A stretch of 64,000 nucleotides of DNA from an uncultured Cocleimonas sp. (GTDB taxonomy: Bacteria; Pseudomonadota; Gammaproteobacteria; Thiotrichales; Thiotrichaceae). The stretch spans positions 16,492-80,491 of the forward strand of contig NZ_CANLZW010000023.1 of the NCBI RefSeq assembly GCF_947495625.1. Reading direction: 5' to 3'. Each line of letters starts with the position of its first letter. Position 1 is the first letter of the stretch. Made by a program: the position numbers and the translations under genes. Positions 27,976 through 37,288 of the stretch are shown piece by piece. Under the pieces are notes generated by a model, which was not told where the DNA came from, did no database searches, and worked only from the letters and a program-made list of their open reading frames with translations.

Positions 27976-29241
27976 TTATGACCAATCCAGATGTGGCGCT
28001 TCATTCAATAAAATATTGTAATGCTGCTTCACTTTTTTCATATCAATGTGATTGAGTAAAGATGAAAAAGCGAGATAACTTAGTAGGAAACGTTTATCGC
28101 TTGCCCATGGTGGTAAATATTTTGGTTTTTTGCACAGTCCTTCTTTCACTAACTGACCAAGTACAGTGATATCTTCCAAATCAAGCTTGCCACAAAATAT
28201 CAAAGGAAAACAATCTACACGTTTAGTATCAACAATAGCACGCAAGAAGCTATGCATCCGCAAGAGACCATCCAGATATACAATATCCTTTGTAAAAGGA
28301 GCACCGCCGGTTATTACGCCTCCTCTGAACACTCGTCGGGCGTTTTCGTAAGCTTGTTCCTCATTATCCAGCCGGTTTTCGAAAAACCTAAATACCTCGA
28401 TAAAGTCTGCACCATCAATCGCCATTTGAATGCCCAGCACTCGATCAGATAGACGACGCATTCGATCTAAATCCATCGTTCCGGTAATGAATTCTGCAAA
28501 TACAGCCAGGCCTTCCTGGGTGCGGGTTGTTCCTGCATGACTAGCGCCAAGCATGGGTAATAAATCTTGTTCTATACCGTTTAGAGAAGTGGCAACATGG
28601 ATATGCGCCTCGTGATTTATCAATTGTAATACATCACGATCGGTAAATTTTGCACCTCGACGAATCTGAATGCTTTTAGAGCTTGCCAAGGCATTTGCGG
28701 AGAGATCATCAACAATCAAAATTTCTGGCGCATCGCTAGCGAAGGTTTTCTTTACCTCCTTTAACATTTTTTCTGCAACATCATCTGCGGAGCGATCTGC
28801 ATTAGCAGGAGCACCCAAATCAATATCGGAAAAAGATTCTAGCAGCTTCTCAAATTTTTGTGCCAGTGCCAGCGATGTTGTCATCCCATCTGTTAGAGGG
28901 TCTTTTGGCGCACCATATAACTCACGTGAATATTTATAAAATTGCTCTGTACCAGAAGCGCTTAACATCAAAGCACTTCCTGCAATATCCTGAGCCTGGC
29001 GATTCAGCCATTGGTCCACAACAGTATCACCCAGCTCTGACTGAATTGATGATATTTGCATCAATACATTATGTGGTTCAAATCTTGGGTATTCTATTTC
29101 TGGTAATTGCTGTGCTTTATTTCTAAAAAACGTTTCGCGAACCTCAATAGGCCAACTAATATGCTTAAGAATTCGTATTTCTGTAGAAGCCTGATAGAGG
29201 CGTGAACTCAAATCTGAGATTCGCTGATTAGACTTATTCAT
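27976..29241 (-). CDS. DUF1704 / QEGLA-motif protein
   Basis: A 421-residue protein of the flavohemoglobin-expression-modulating QEGLA-motif family. The diagnostic QEGLA is at residues 242-246, and a metalloprotease-like HEAHIH segment starts at His210 in LINHEAHIHVATSLNG. The family is related to eukaryotic MATCAP-type peptidases. Whether this member is an active metallopeptidase is unknown. It sits between DUF1244 and a MipA-like gene on the same strand. Confidence 0.85.
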   Translation of the reverse strand: MNKSNQRISDLSSRLYQASTEIRILKHISWPIEVRETFFRNKAQQLPEIEYPRFEPHNVLMQISSIQSELGDTVVDQWLNRQAQDIAGSALMLSASGTEQFYKYSRELYGAPKDPLTDGMTTSLALAQKFEKLLESFSDIDLGAPANADRSADDVAEKMLKEVKKTFASDAPEILIVDDLSANALASSKSIQIRRGAKFTDRDVLQLINHEAHIHVATSLNGIEQDLLPMLGASHAGTTRTQEGLAVFAEFITGTMDLDRMRRLSDRVLGIQMAIDGADFIEVFRFFENRLDNEEQAYENARRVFRGGVITGGAPFTKDIVYLDGLLRMHSFLRAIVDTKRVDCFPLIFCGKLDLEDITVLGQLVKEGLCKKPKYLPPWASDKRFLLSYLAFSSLLNHIDMKKVKQHYNILLNEAPHLDWS

Positions 29242-29281
29242 AAATTATGACTCATATTTTCCAGTAGATTAAAAAGAGAAT

Positions 29282-29309
29282 AAAAAACCGCCATAAGTAG
29301 GGGGGTGAC
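29282..29309 (-). repeat. Dispersed C6 repeat 3' of the MipA/OmpV gene
   Basis: On the minus strand GTCACCCCCCTACTTATGGCGG then TTTTTT. It begins about two bases after the stop codon of the MipA/OmpV gene. Confidence 0.85.
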
Positions 29310-29311
29310 TT

Positions 29312-30163
29312 TTACTTTCTATGAACCCGTTGTTTCGATTTAAAGAAGTAATGGCTATACAGAAATCCGACAACCAGGTTCTCATTCGTTTCAACCATCG
29401 GCGAATCATCAAACGTTGCGCCGTCAATATTCTCATAACGTAAAAAACCAAGGAGTAAACGCTTACGGTTATTAGACTTCAGCGTCAACTGTAAACGCGA
29501 TCCTGAATAACCGCTGGCGGTTGAATAAGCGGCTCTGTTTGACGTCACATCAGCCGTACCCACGCCGTAATAAATATCATGATAATCAGAATTACCAAAT
29601 TGCGGCCCTAAAGAAACACCTGCAATCCATGAATTGTCGGCAAATGCCAAGTCGCGATGATAGGTCAAATGCGGGGAGAAATTGAAACCACGACTATCGA
29701 AACCATTTTCTCCAATTTCGACAATCGCTCGAAGGGGTAAATTCAAATGCAATCGACTGTTATCCGTTTCACCTAACAGCACCTCAAAAGAGGGACCGAA
29801 CTCGACAATATTTCCGATATCATCCATACCTTCACGCAGATCAACATCATCACTCTCAATCTGAGCATTGAAATCCATACTGATATCTAATTTTGCGCGT
29901 TTATTTTTAAATAGTTGCGCACGCACGCCATCATCATCTGACTTTAAGATGTCGCCACGATAAACAGGCACGGGGATTGGCAGCAAAATAACACGCGATT
30001 GTTTAGTACCCGTGTAGTACGACTGATGCACTGCGCCCAAGCCTAAACCTAACTCCCAAAGGGGCAATCCTTCTTCGTCTTTATCCGTCTCTGCGCTTGC
30101 TGTAGCGCCAACCACGAGAATTACCGTGAGTATAAACATCTGAAATATTGTGAAAAACTTCAT
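29312..30163 (-). CDS. MipA/OmpV family outer-membrane protein
   Basis: A 283-residue beta-barrel protein. The signal peptide starts MKFFTIFQMFILTVILVV and ends near ASA. The mature start ELGLGLGAVHQSYYTGTKQS and the alternating beta pattern to the C-terminal aromatic end (VGFLYSHYFF) fit the MipA/OmpV family of porin-like or scaffold proteins. The frame is open upstream to 30262, but the signal peptide sets the start at 30163. Confidence 0.87.
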   Translation of the reverse strand: MKFFTIFQMFILTVILVVGATASAETDKDEEGLPLWELGLGLGAVHQSYYTGTKQSRVILLPIPVPVYRGDILKSDDDGVRAQLFKNKRAKLDISMDFNAQIESDDVDLREGMDDIGNIVEFGPSFEVLLGETDNSRLHLNLPLRAIVEIGENGFDSRGFNFSPHLTYHRDLAFADNSWIAGVSLGPQFGNSDYHDIYYGVGTADVTSNRAAYSTASGYSGSRLQLTLKSNNRKRLLLGFLRYENIDGATFDDSPMVETNENLVVGFLYSHYFFKSKQRVHRK

Positions 30164-30360
30164 CGTTTGCCCATAACCAATACAAAAAGGATTAGCATGG
30201 AAGTAATTCCCATTTATTGCAATAAAAATAGGCTGATATTTCAAGAAGTTCTGACAAACCAATAAAATATGAAAAAGTTAGTTAATGTATAAGCTAATTT
30301 GATAGAATCCACTTCTCTTTACCCCCTCTAATCTATTAGATTTTATTGACTGCTTAATAC

Positions 30361-31563
30361 ATGAAAATACGCAATATACGCATTGTTGACTACGAATCCA
30401 CAACCGCTGTCGCTGACAACATAGAGCAACTTCGCATTGCTATTAAAAATCAAAAAAGTGGACTTCGCAAAAATGACTTCCCTTTTTCTGATTTAGACAC
30501 ATGGATTGGACGGGTAAGCGCTATTGATGATATTGATTTGGGTGAATGGCAAAGTCGCAACAATGCAATGGCGGCATACGGCTTGCAACAAGGAACAATT
30601 TTAGCGCAACTTGAAAACCTGAAAACGCGTTTTCGTCCTAGTCGAGTCGGAATCATTATGGGATCCAGCACTTCAAGTATCGATCGCACTGAGACGGCTT
30701 ACCGCCATCTCGATGAAAATGGCGCGCTGACGGCAGAATACCAACAAGCAACCGTACATAACCCGCATGGACCAGGGTTATTTGTCGCCCATCAAACAGG
30801 CGTGACGGGCCCTGCAATCACCATCAATACGGCCTGCTCCTCATCCGCAAAAGTTTTTGCCACAGGCGCAAGATGGCTCCAGAGTCTTGTTGTCGATGCT
30901 GTTTTAGTGGGTGGCGTTGATACCTTGTGCTATAGCGTTTTGCACGGTTTTGATTCCCTGCAATTACTCTCTCAAGATCCTTGTAAGCCGTTTGATAATG
31001 ACAGAGACGGCATTAATCTGGGCGAAGCATCTGGCTATGCCATTTTAATGCGCGCAGAAGATTGTGAAACAGATACAGGCATCGAGTTAGCCGGTTACGG
31101 TGAAAGCTCGGATGCTCATCACATGTCGCACCCACATCCCGAAGGATTGGGCGCCAAACAGGCGATAGAAAGTGCGTTAACAATGGCAAAACTCCCTGCC
31201 GAAGAGATTGATTACATCAATCTACACGGCACATCGAGTCAGGCGAATGACTCTATCGAAGGAAAATTAATTGGCTCTATGTTTCCATCATCCACACAAT
31301 GTTCTTCTACAAAAGGCTGGATGGCACATACATTAGGTGCTGCGGGGATCACTGAAGCATTAATTGCTATTGATGCCGCGCGAACTGATTTAATCCCTGG
31401 TTCTTTGAATTTAAGCAATCTGGATAATGAGCTGGATTTTTCTATTACGGCTGAAAATATCGAACGCCCACTGACTCATGTAATGTCCAACTCATTTGGT
31501 TTTGGTGGCAATAATTGCTGTCTGGTTTTCAGCAAGATTGATAGTAATAAGGATAGCGCTTGA
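30361..31563 (+). CDS. Beta-ketoacyl-ACP synthase of the aryl-polyene cluster (ApeO-like)
   Basis: A 400-residue thiolase-fold ketosynthase. The catalytic triad is visible: Cys159 in INTACSSSAKV, His289 in NLHGTSS and His323 in MAHTLGAAG. It should condense acyl-ACP with malonyl-ACP during polyene chain extension. It heads the plus-strand arm and its stop overlaps the start of the next gene (TGATG), whose product resembles a chain-length factor, so the two probably form a KS/CLF heterodimer as in type II aryl-polyene synthases. No strong Shine-Dalgarno is seen before the ATG. Confidence 0.9.
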   Translation: MKIRNIRIVDYESTTAVADNIEQLRIAIKNQKSGLRKNDFPFSDLDTWIGRVSAIDDIDLGEWQSRNNAMAAYGLQQGTILAQLENLKTRFRPSRVGIIMGSSTSSIDRTETAYRHLDENGALTAEYQQATVHNPHGPGLFVAHQTGVTGPAITINTACSSSAKVFATGARWLQSLVVDAVLVGGVDTLCYSVLHGFDSLQLLSQDPCKPFDNDRDGINLGEASGYAILMRAEDCETDTGIELAGYGESSDAHHMSHPHPEGLGAKQAIESALTMAKLPAEEIDYINLHGTSSQANDSIEGKLIGSMFPSSTQCSSTKGWMAHTLGAAGITEALIAIDAARTDLIPGSLNLSNLDNELDFSITAENIERPLTHVMSNSFGFGGNNCCLVFSKIDSNKDSA

Positions 31564-32390
31564 TGAGTGATAATATTTTACGATGCTCCATCAAAGCCGT
31601 GGGCGGTTGGGGACAAAATTACACAAACTGGCAAGAACTTTCAGAATTGCTGACCACTGGCGCTACCGCTGAAAATACAGCAAGCAGTCCTAAGCCAGAA
31701 ATTATCCCTGCCAACGAAAGACGACGAGCACCTCTGCCTGTAAAGCTTGCAGTTGAATCCTCATGGCAGGCGACACAATCGGCGGGTTTAGACCCGAAAG
31801 GTTTGGCATGCGTTTTTGTTTCTGGTTTAGGAGACACTCAACTCACAGACTATATGTGCAAAGTGCTGGCTACCGAAAACATGCAATTATCGCCGACCAA
31901 ATTTCATAATTCGGTACACAACGCCGCCGCAGGTTACTGGACGATTAGTACGGGTTGCATGAAAGCTGCAAACTCTGTCGCAGGTTTTAATGAGTCTGTA
32001 TCGCTAGCAATACTCGAAGCGGTTACCCAGTGCGTTCAAGAACAAGCACCTGTGCAGATTACGTTTTATGACGCACCCTCTTCTGAAATTCTCAAACCGC
32101 TATTAAAAAATGATCAGTCGTTCTCAGCCTCACTAATTATTGAGCCTGTTTTAGAATCAAATCAGAACGATTCAAACCTACTGGAAATGCAATTAGTGTC
32201 ACAAGCAACAGAATGGCCAGAACTCGATTTGGAAACTCACCTTGATACGAGCTACAAACAGAATCCATCCGCTAGAATTCTGGCAGTATTAAACATGCTG
32301 ACAAAAGACTCTGCGGATACTGTTTTACTTCCACTCAGCGCTGAAACATCGCTTCAGTTAACTTTACATAATCCCAAGCTAGTTAATTAA
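31563..32390 (+). CDS. Ketosynthase-like chain-length factor (ApeC-like)
   Basis: A 275-residue protein of the ketoacyl-synthase N-terminal-like (Ketoacyl-synt_2) family. The diagnostic segment is LSPTKFHNSVHNAAAGYWTI then STGCMKAANSVAGFNES. It lacks the C-terminal half of a true KS with its two catalytic His. Cys132 aligns by eye with the KS nucleophile (TGCMKA against TACSSS), which is noteworthy for a presumed inactive partner. The ATG at 31563 overlaps the ketosynthase stop; an upstream TTG is less likely. Expected role: partner of the preceding KS. Confidence 0.8.
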   Translation: MSDNILRCSIKAVGGWGQNYTNWQELSELLTTGATAENTASSPKPEIIPANERRRAPLPVKLAVESSWQATQSAGLDPKGLACVFVSGLGDTQLTDYMCKVLATENMQLSPTKFHNSVHNAAAGYWTISTGCMKAANSVAGFNESVSLAILEAVTQCVQEQAPVQITFYDAPSSEILKPLLKNDQSFSASLIIEPVLESNQNDSNLLEMQLVSQATEWPELDLETHLDTSYKQNPSARILAVLNMLTKDSADTVLLPLSAETSLQLTLHNPKLVN

Positions 32391-32391
32391 T

Positions 32392-33969
32392 ATGTCCAAT
32401 ACGCAAAACTATGATGTCGTGATAGCAGGAGGCGGACTTGCTGGTCTGTCGCTTTCCATGCAACTCAAACAACAATCCCCTGATTTAGATGTTGCCGTTT
32501 TAGAACAAAGAACATTTCCTGTTCCTGAAACGATTGCCAAAGTGGGCGAATCTACGGTAGAAATTGGCTCTCATTACTTTAGTGAAGTATTGGGACTAAA
32601 AGACCATTTTGAGAAAGATCATCTACGTAAGTATGGGCTGCGTTGTTTTTTTGGTGAACAGCAATCAGACTTTTCAGATCAAGATGAGTTAGGTATTAGT
32701 GATCTATTCGGCATTCCTACCTACCAGATAGACCGAGGCGTGTTAGAAAACAAACTCCACAGGGAAGCGAGCAAGCTAGGCGTAAATGTCATAGATGGCA
32801 TTTCAACCAGCAATATCAGACTTGATAAACACCATCAACAAATAGACATTGCGAATAACGGCGACATCAAAACGCTTAATTCCAAGTGGTTTGTGGATGC
32901 AGCCGGACGTCAAATGCTGGTTAAAAAAGAACTCAACCTGGCCAAAGAGAACTACCATAAAGCCAATGCAGTCTGGTTTCGAATTGATCGACAGGTGACT
33001 TTAGATGACTGGACTTCAAATAGTGACTGGCAAAACCGCCTTGTTGAATCAGGCAAACGTTGGTTAAGTACTAATCACTTAATGGGTCCCGGCTACTGGG
33101 TTTGGGTAATCCCTCTAGGTACAGGCACAACAAGTATTGGCATCGTTATGGATGATCAGGTTTTTGAAGAAAGTGACTTTAATGATTACGATGATGCATT
33201 CGCCTGGCTAGCAAAAAACCAACCATATTGTGCTAATGCAATTGAAGGTGCCGAGGTTTTAGATTACGTCGCTATAAGAGATTACTCTTATGACTGTAAA
33301 AAGTATTTTTCTGAAGATGGCTGGGGCTTAACGGGTGAAGCAGGCGTATTTGCTGACCCTTTCTATTCGCCAGGTAGTGATGCAATCGCGATGAGCAACA
33401 CGTTTATAAGTAGCCTAATAAGCACTCAAAAAGAAAAGAACAATATCAGCCTCGAAAGTGTTGTTTTCAACAGCCTGCAAAATAATTATTACGAAAATAC
33501 ACTTTCTCTATACACCCAGCAGTATGGTGGGTTTGGAGACCGTAGAATGATGGGCACCAAGCTACTTTGGGATTATTCGTATTACTGGGGCATATTGAGT
33601 TTATTGTTTTTCAAAAATACCTTTGTTGATATCGATACGATACGCGAGCTAAACCCTCTTCTAGCAAAAGCTAAAATGCTCCACCAGCAAGTTCAGGAGA
33701 AATTAAGAGAGAGGGCCAGCAAACGCATTATTCAACCTGCACAAGGCATTTTCCTTGATCAATACCTTATTCCTTGTTTACGCCATTTCAATGATGTCTT
33801 AAAAGACTATGAAACGGTAGACATTAGAGAGGCTGTAGCCACCAATACTGAGATGCTCGAGCGCATTGCGAAATACTCACTTGAGTTTTTGTCTGACAAC
33901 CCTAGCCAATCTATCAGCGATGATGAAAGAGATTTGCTAGGTGAGTATCGACACAGTGTTTTAGCGTAA
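32392..33969 (+). CDS. Flavin-dependent halogenase-like oxidoreductase 1
   Basis: A 525-residue FAD protein. The dinucleotide-binding GGGLAG is at 13-18. VGEST (51-55), Lys80 (LRKYGLRCFFG) and WVWVIP (236-241) follow. GxGxxG plus WxWxIP plus a Lys after the GE(S/A) motif is the pattern of tryptophan-halogenase-type enzymes, which use FADH2, O2 and halide. The late part (DPFYSPGSDAIAMSN) is also typical. Some relatives with the same fold are not halogenases. It starts one base after the CLF-like gene, so it is in the operon. Confidence 0.75.
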   Translation: MSNTQNYDVVIAGGGLAGLSLSMQLKQQSPDLDVAVLEQRTFPVPETIAKVGESTVEIGSHYFSEVLGLKDHFEKDHLRKYGLRCFFGEQQSDFSDQDELGISDLFGIPTYQIDRGVLENKLHREASKLGVNVIDGISTSNIRLDKHHQQIDIANNGDIKTLNSKWFVDAAGRQMLVKKELNLAKENYHKANAVWFRIDRQVTLDDWTSNSDWQNRLVESGKRWLSTNHLMGPGYWVWVIPLGTGTTSIGIVMDDQVFEESDFNDYDDAFAWLAKNQPYCANAIEGAEVLDYVAIRDYSYDCKKYFSEDGWGLTGEAGVFADPFYSPGSDAIAMSNTFISSLISTQKEKNNISLESVVFNSLQNNYYENTLSLYTQQYGGFGDRRMMGTKLLWDYSYYWGILSLLFFKNTFVDIDTIRELNPLLAKAKMLHQQVQEKLRERASKRIIQPAQGIFLDQYLIPCLRHFNDVLKDYETVDIREAVATNTEMLERIAKYSLEFLSDNPSQSISDDERDLLGEYRHSVLA

Positions 33970-34026
33970 AGTGCTTACTAAGCTATTAAACTAAGTTATT
34001 AAATACGCCATCAAAGATTAGATGCT

Positions 34027-34593
34027 GTGAATTCAAAAAAAATACTATATGCCCTGATAGCCATTGTGACTGTGGCCTATCCCTTTATCGTCTATTTCAG
34101 CCTCGATAGGTTTGGGCCTTCTCTGCTTTCTTTGGCGCTTTTTATTATTTTACTAGCACGAGTCATTCTAAGAGGTGAATTCCAAAGGCCGGAACAATAT
34201 GCCCAACTGATTTTAGTAGGTGGATTGTGTGTAATTGCAGCATGGTTTAATAGTGAAGAATTACTTCGTTATTATCCCGTCATGATGAATCTTGCTTTTG
34301 CAGGATTTTTTGCGTTGTCACTCACCACTGAAACATCCTTGGTTGAACGCTTTGCCCAGATGTTTATGAAAGAAATTCCCGATGAAGGTCGACAATATAT
34401 GCGAAACCTTTCGATGGTCTGGGCCGTTATTCTTATTGTTAACGCAGCCATAGCCTTCTACACCGCATGCTGTCTTTCACTTCAAGCCTGGACTTTCTAT
34501 AATGGCTTTTTAGCGTATATTTTCCTCGGTGGTTTTATGGCCCTTGAATATGGTTACCGTAAGATTCACATCAAAAGACACGAAGAAAAATGA
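34027..34593 (+). CDS. COG4648-type membrane protein of the cluster
   Basis: A 188-residue inner-membrane protein with about five hydrophobic helices (ILYALIAIVTVAYPFIVYF and LILVGGLCVIAAWF among them) and EYGYRKIHIKRHEE at the end. Proteins of this type (COG4648, sometimes misnamed ketosynthase) are common in aryl-polyene clusters; their job is unknown, possibly transport or anchoring. GTG start. Its stop overlaps the next ATG by four bases. Confidence 0.7.
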   Translation: MNSKKILYALIAIVTVAYPFIVYFSLDRFGPSLLSLALFIILLARVILRGEFQRPEQYAQLILVGGLCVIAAWFNSEELLRYYPVMMNLAFAGFFALSLTTETSLVERFAQMFMKEIPDEGRQYMRNLSMVWAVILIVNAAIAFYTACCLSLQAWTFYNGFLAYIFLGGFMALEYGYRKIHIKRHEEK

Positions 34594-35042
34594 CAGGCAT
34601 CAATCTAGCAATCACAGCAGAAGAGTTAAATCAGCAATATCCCGAGAAGGATAAATGGCCAACATTCTCTGTGTGTGAAACACCCAGCACTTTAGCCACT
34701 GATAACTCATACGAAGTCATTTGTGACATTCCTGTGAGCTTATCCTATTTTAAAGGACACTTTCCAGATCAGGCGGTATTACCCGGCGTGGTTCAGATTA
34801 ACTGGGCGAATGATCTAGCGAAACGGTTATTCAAATACGAAGAATTCAGAGGCGTTAATTCTTTAAAATTTAACACCATGATTTTGCCTGAAACCAAGGT
34901 AATCTTATCGCTCACCTTAAACCCTGAAAAACACACTGTGAAATTTCGATATACCTCGATCACAGAAGACGATTCAATGACGGAAGAAAAGGATGAAATC
35001 CTTTTTTCATCTGGCATATTAGTATTTTCAGAGGCTAAATAA
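34590..35042 (+). CDS. Hotdog-fold 3-hydroxyacyl-ACP dehydratase (ApeI-like)
   Basis: A 150-residue hotdog protein. The segment YFKGHFPDQAVLPGVVQINW carries the FabA/FabZ-type GHFPxxxxLPGV motif with the catalytic His. It should dehydrate 3-hydroxyacyl-ACP during polyene synthesis. A second dehydratase is encoded at 36813, and in characterised aryl-polyene systems the two act together. Translationally coupled to the preceding gene through ATGA. Confidence 0.85.
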   Translation: MTGINLAITAEELNQQYPEKDKWPTFSVCETPSTLATDNSYEVICDIPVSLSYFKGHFPDQAVLPGVVQINWANDLAKRLFKYEEFRGVNSLKFNTMILPETKVILSLTLNPEKHTVKFRYTSITEDDSMTEEKDEILFSSGILVFSEAK

Positions 35043-35050
35043 TTTATATC

Positions 35051-35782
35051 ATGTCTTATTGTCTTGCTGTCCCTCATTATAATCACTTCCAGTCTTTTGA
35101 AGCATTCTTGCCAAAACTAGAATCATTAGGCATGGCATGCATTGTTGTCGATGATGGCAGCGATGAAGATCAACGCAAAAAGCTTGAGGAATTGCTCTGT
35201 AACTATCCTGAAATAACACTACTCAAGCACGCATATAATCGAGGCAAAGGCGCAGCGATTTTGACTGCAGCCCATGCAGCAAGACAGGCTGGGCATACTC
35301 ACATCATTCAAATTGACGCAGACGGCCAGCACAATATCGAAGATGTACAAAAACTCATTTCACATAGCGAGACTAACCCACACAAAATAGTTTCCGGTGC
35401 CCCCTATTTCGATGAGAGCGCCCCAAAAGCAAGAGTGTACGGCAGAAAGGTAACGAGCTTCTGGGTTGCCCTGGAAACACTGTCGTTTGATATTAAAGAT
35501 AGCTTATGCGGCTTTAGAGTCTATCCGCTTAAAGAGTTTGAAATCGTATTTGATAATTACAATGTCGGCAAACGTATGACATTTGATACGGATATTTTAG
35601 TCAAATCACATTGGGAAGGCATCAAAACCGACTTTATCGACACAAAAGTCATTTACATCGAAAACAATGTGTCTCATTTTCATTATATGAGAGATAATTT
35701 ACTCTTAATCAAACTCCACACCAAGTTAATGCTAGGTATGCTGATTCGCATTCCTAAAATTATACTTCTAAAATTTAGCTAA
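35051..35782 (+). CDS. GT2-family glycosyltransferase
   Basis: A 243-residue GT-A enzyme. IVVDDGSDEDQRKKLEELL holds the nucleotide-binding DDGS, and IIQIDADGQHNIEDV holds the DxD-like DADG. RGKGAAILTA is typical of family 2. It probably adds a sugar to the pigment or to its lipid anchor, on the cytoplasmic side. It lies two bases before the next gene's start region, within the plus-strand operon. Confidence 0.9.
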   Translation: MSYCLAVPHYNHFQSFEAFLPKLESLGMACIVVDDGSDEDQRKKLEELLCNYPEITLLKHAYNRGKGAAILTAAHAARQAGHTHIIQIDADGQHNIEDVQKLISHSETNPHKIVSGAPYFDESAPKARVYGRKVTSFWVALETLSFDIKDSLCGFRVYPLKEFEIVFDNYNVGKRMTFDTDILVKSHWEGIKTDFIDTKVIYIENNVSHFHYMRDNLLLIKLHTKLMLGMLIRIPKIILLKFS

Positions 35783-35784
35783 AC

Positions 35785-36816
35785 ATGAGTAATTCCAGTA
35801 ACAGTAAGAACAACGAGCAAAGAGCGGCAAGTGACGATTCTCACTGGTCTTCCGCTCAGGAAGCTGGGACTTTGTTTGGGTTACGTTTTCTCTGGTTGAT
35901 CCATAAAACACTTGGACGAAAAGCTGTATCTATATTGTTATTACCTACGGTTGCTTACTTTGTGATTTTTCGTGCTGATTCACGTAAAGCATCGCAAGAA
36001 TTCCTGAAAAATCATTACCAACAATACCCTGACTTCTGGAAGCGCAAACCTAAGTTTTCCGACACTATTCGTCACTTCCGTCAATTCGCCGAGACCGTTG
36101 TCGATAAACTCTCATCCTGGTATGTGGAGCTTGATAGCGACCTGTTTAAAATTCACTCACCAGAAGTCGTTGAAACGTTACTAAACGATACTCGCGGACA
36201 ATTGATTATTGGCTCTCATTTTGGCAATCTGGAATTCTGTCGTGGTTTTATGCATCGCTATAAAGACAAATCTATCAACGTATTACTTCACGATAAGCAT
36301 TCACAGAACTACACCAACATCATGGCTCAATTGAATCCAGATTCGAGACTCAATGTGTATCAGGTTGATGAGTTCAATATCAATACGATTCTGTCTTTTA
36401 AGGAAAAGATAGATGCAGGAGAATGGCTCTTTATAGCAGGAGACAGAATTCCACTAACTGGCGTGGAGCGTACGGTCACTGTCGATTTCTTTAATAAAAA
36501 AGCGGCATTACCGATTGGCCCTTATTTACTGGCGAAGGCATTAGATTGCCCGGTAAAACTGATGTTTTCCTATCAAGACTTTGCAGATAAATCTGGGCAG
36601 ATACAATTTGAAGTGGTCGACTTCGCTGAAAAGATTGTACTTAGCCGCAAACAACGACAAAGCGATATTGAAAACTATGCACAAAGGTTTGCCACAGAAT
36701 TAGAAAAGCAGTGCGCTAAAGCACCTTTTCAATGGTTTAATTTTTATGATTTCTGGCTACCTGAAGAAAACCCACAGGAACAAATTAACACTATCGCTAA
36801 CAAGGAAGTAGCATGA
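35785..36816 (+). CDS. LpxL/HtrB-type acyltransferase
   Basis: A 343-residue acyltransferase of the lipid A late-acyltransferase superfamily. The HX4E catalytic motif is in IGSHFGNLEFCRGFM, and FIAGDRIPLTG lies in the expected second block. One hydrophobic segment (about 50-65) may anchor it to the inner membrane. In this cluster it may move the aryl-polyene acyl chain to a lipid or sugar acceptor. ATGA overlap with the next gene. Confidence 0.85.
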   Translation: MSNSSNSKNNEQRAASDDSHWSSAQEAGTLFGLRFLWLIHKTLGRKAVSILLLPTVAYFVIFRADSRKASQEFLKNHYQQYPDFWKRKPKFSDTIRHFRQFAETVVDKLSSWYVELDSDLFKIHSPEVVETLLNDTRGQLIIGSHFGNLEFCRGFMHRYKDKSINVLLHDKHSQNYTNIMAQLNPDSRLNVYQVDEFNINTILSFKEKIDAGEWLFIAGDRIPLTGVERTVTVDFFNKKAALPIGPYLLAKALDCPVKLMFSYQDFADKSGQIQFEVVDFAEKIVLSRKQRQSDIENYAQRFATELEKQCAKAPFQWFNFYDFWLPEENPQEQINTIANKEVA

Positions 36817-37286
36817 GCGATTTAGCAACACGCTTTGACCCAGAAATATTAACGTTAATTCCACACCGCCCACCTATGCTGTTGATTAACAGAATATTGG
36901 AAGTTAGCGAAAAACAATCGAGTGCTGAGGTGTTTATCGACAAGGAAACCACTTTTTATGAAAAAGATTTGGGCGTACCAGCAACCATTGGATTGGAATT
37001 CATGGGACAAACTGCTGCGTTAATCGCAGGCAATCAAGCGATAAAAAATCCGGCAGATGCCAAGCTTGGTTTTTTACTGGGAACTCGAAAATATCAATCC
37101 ACACTATCTTATTTTAAAGAAAACAGTGTACTGGTCGTCGAATGCAGTGAAAGCGCTATGGTAGGAGAAACACTGGCAAGTTTTAGTTGTACAATTCGCT
37201 ATAAAGACGAAGCAGAAATCATTGCCAGTGCCAACTTATCTGTACTTCGTCAGCCAATCAATAAATCACCTGCAGAGAATCATTAA
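36813..37286 (+). CDS. Hotdog-fold 3-hydroxyacyl-ACP dehydratase (ApeP-like)
   Basis: A 157-residue hotdog protein. LIPHRPPMLLINRILEV and TIGLEFMGQTAALIAGNQA match the FabZ-like dehydratases of aryl-polyene clusters. It lacks the GHFP motif of its 34590 partner; in such clusters this subunit works together with the other dehydratase. It overlaps the acyltransferase stop and is followed two bases on by the second KS gene. Confidence 0.8.
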   Translation: MSDLATRFDPEILTLIPHRPPMLLINRILEVSEKQSSAEVFIDKETTFYEKDLGVPATIGLEFMGQTAALIAGNQAIKNPADAKLGFLLGTRKYQSTLSYFKENSVLVVECSESAMVGETLASFSCTIRYKDEAEIIASANLSVLRQPINKSPAENH

Positions 37287-37288
37287 TA

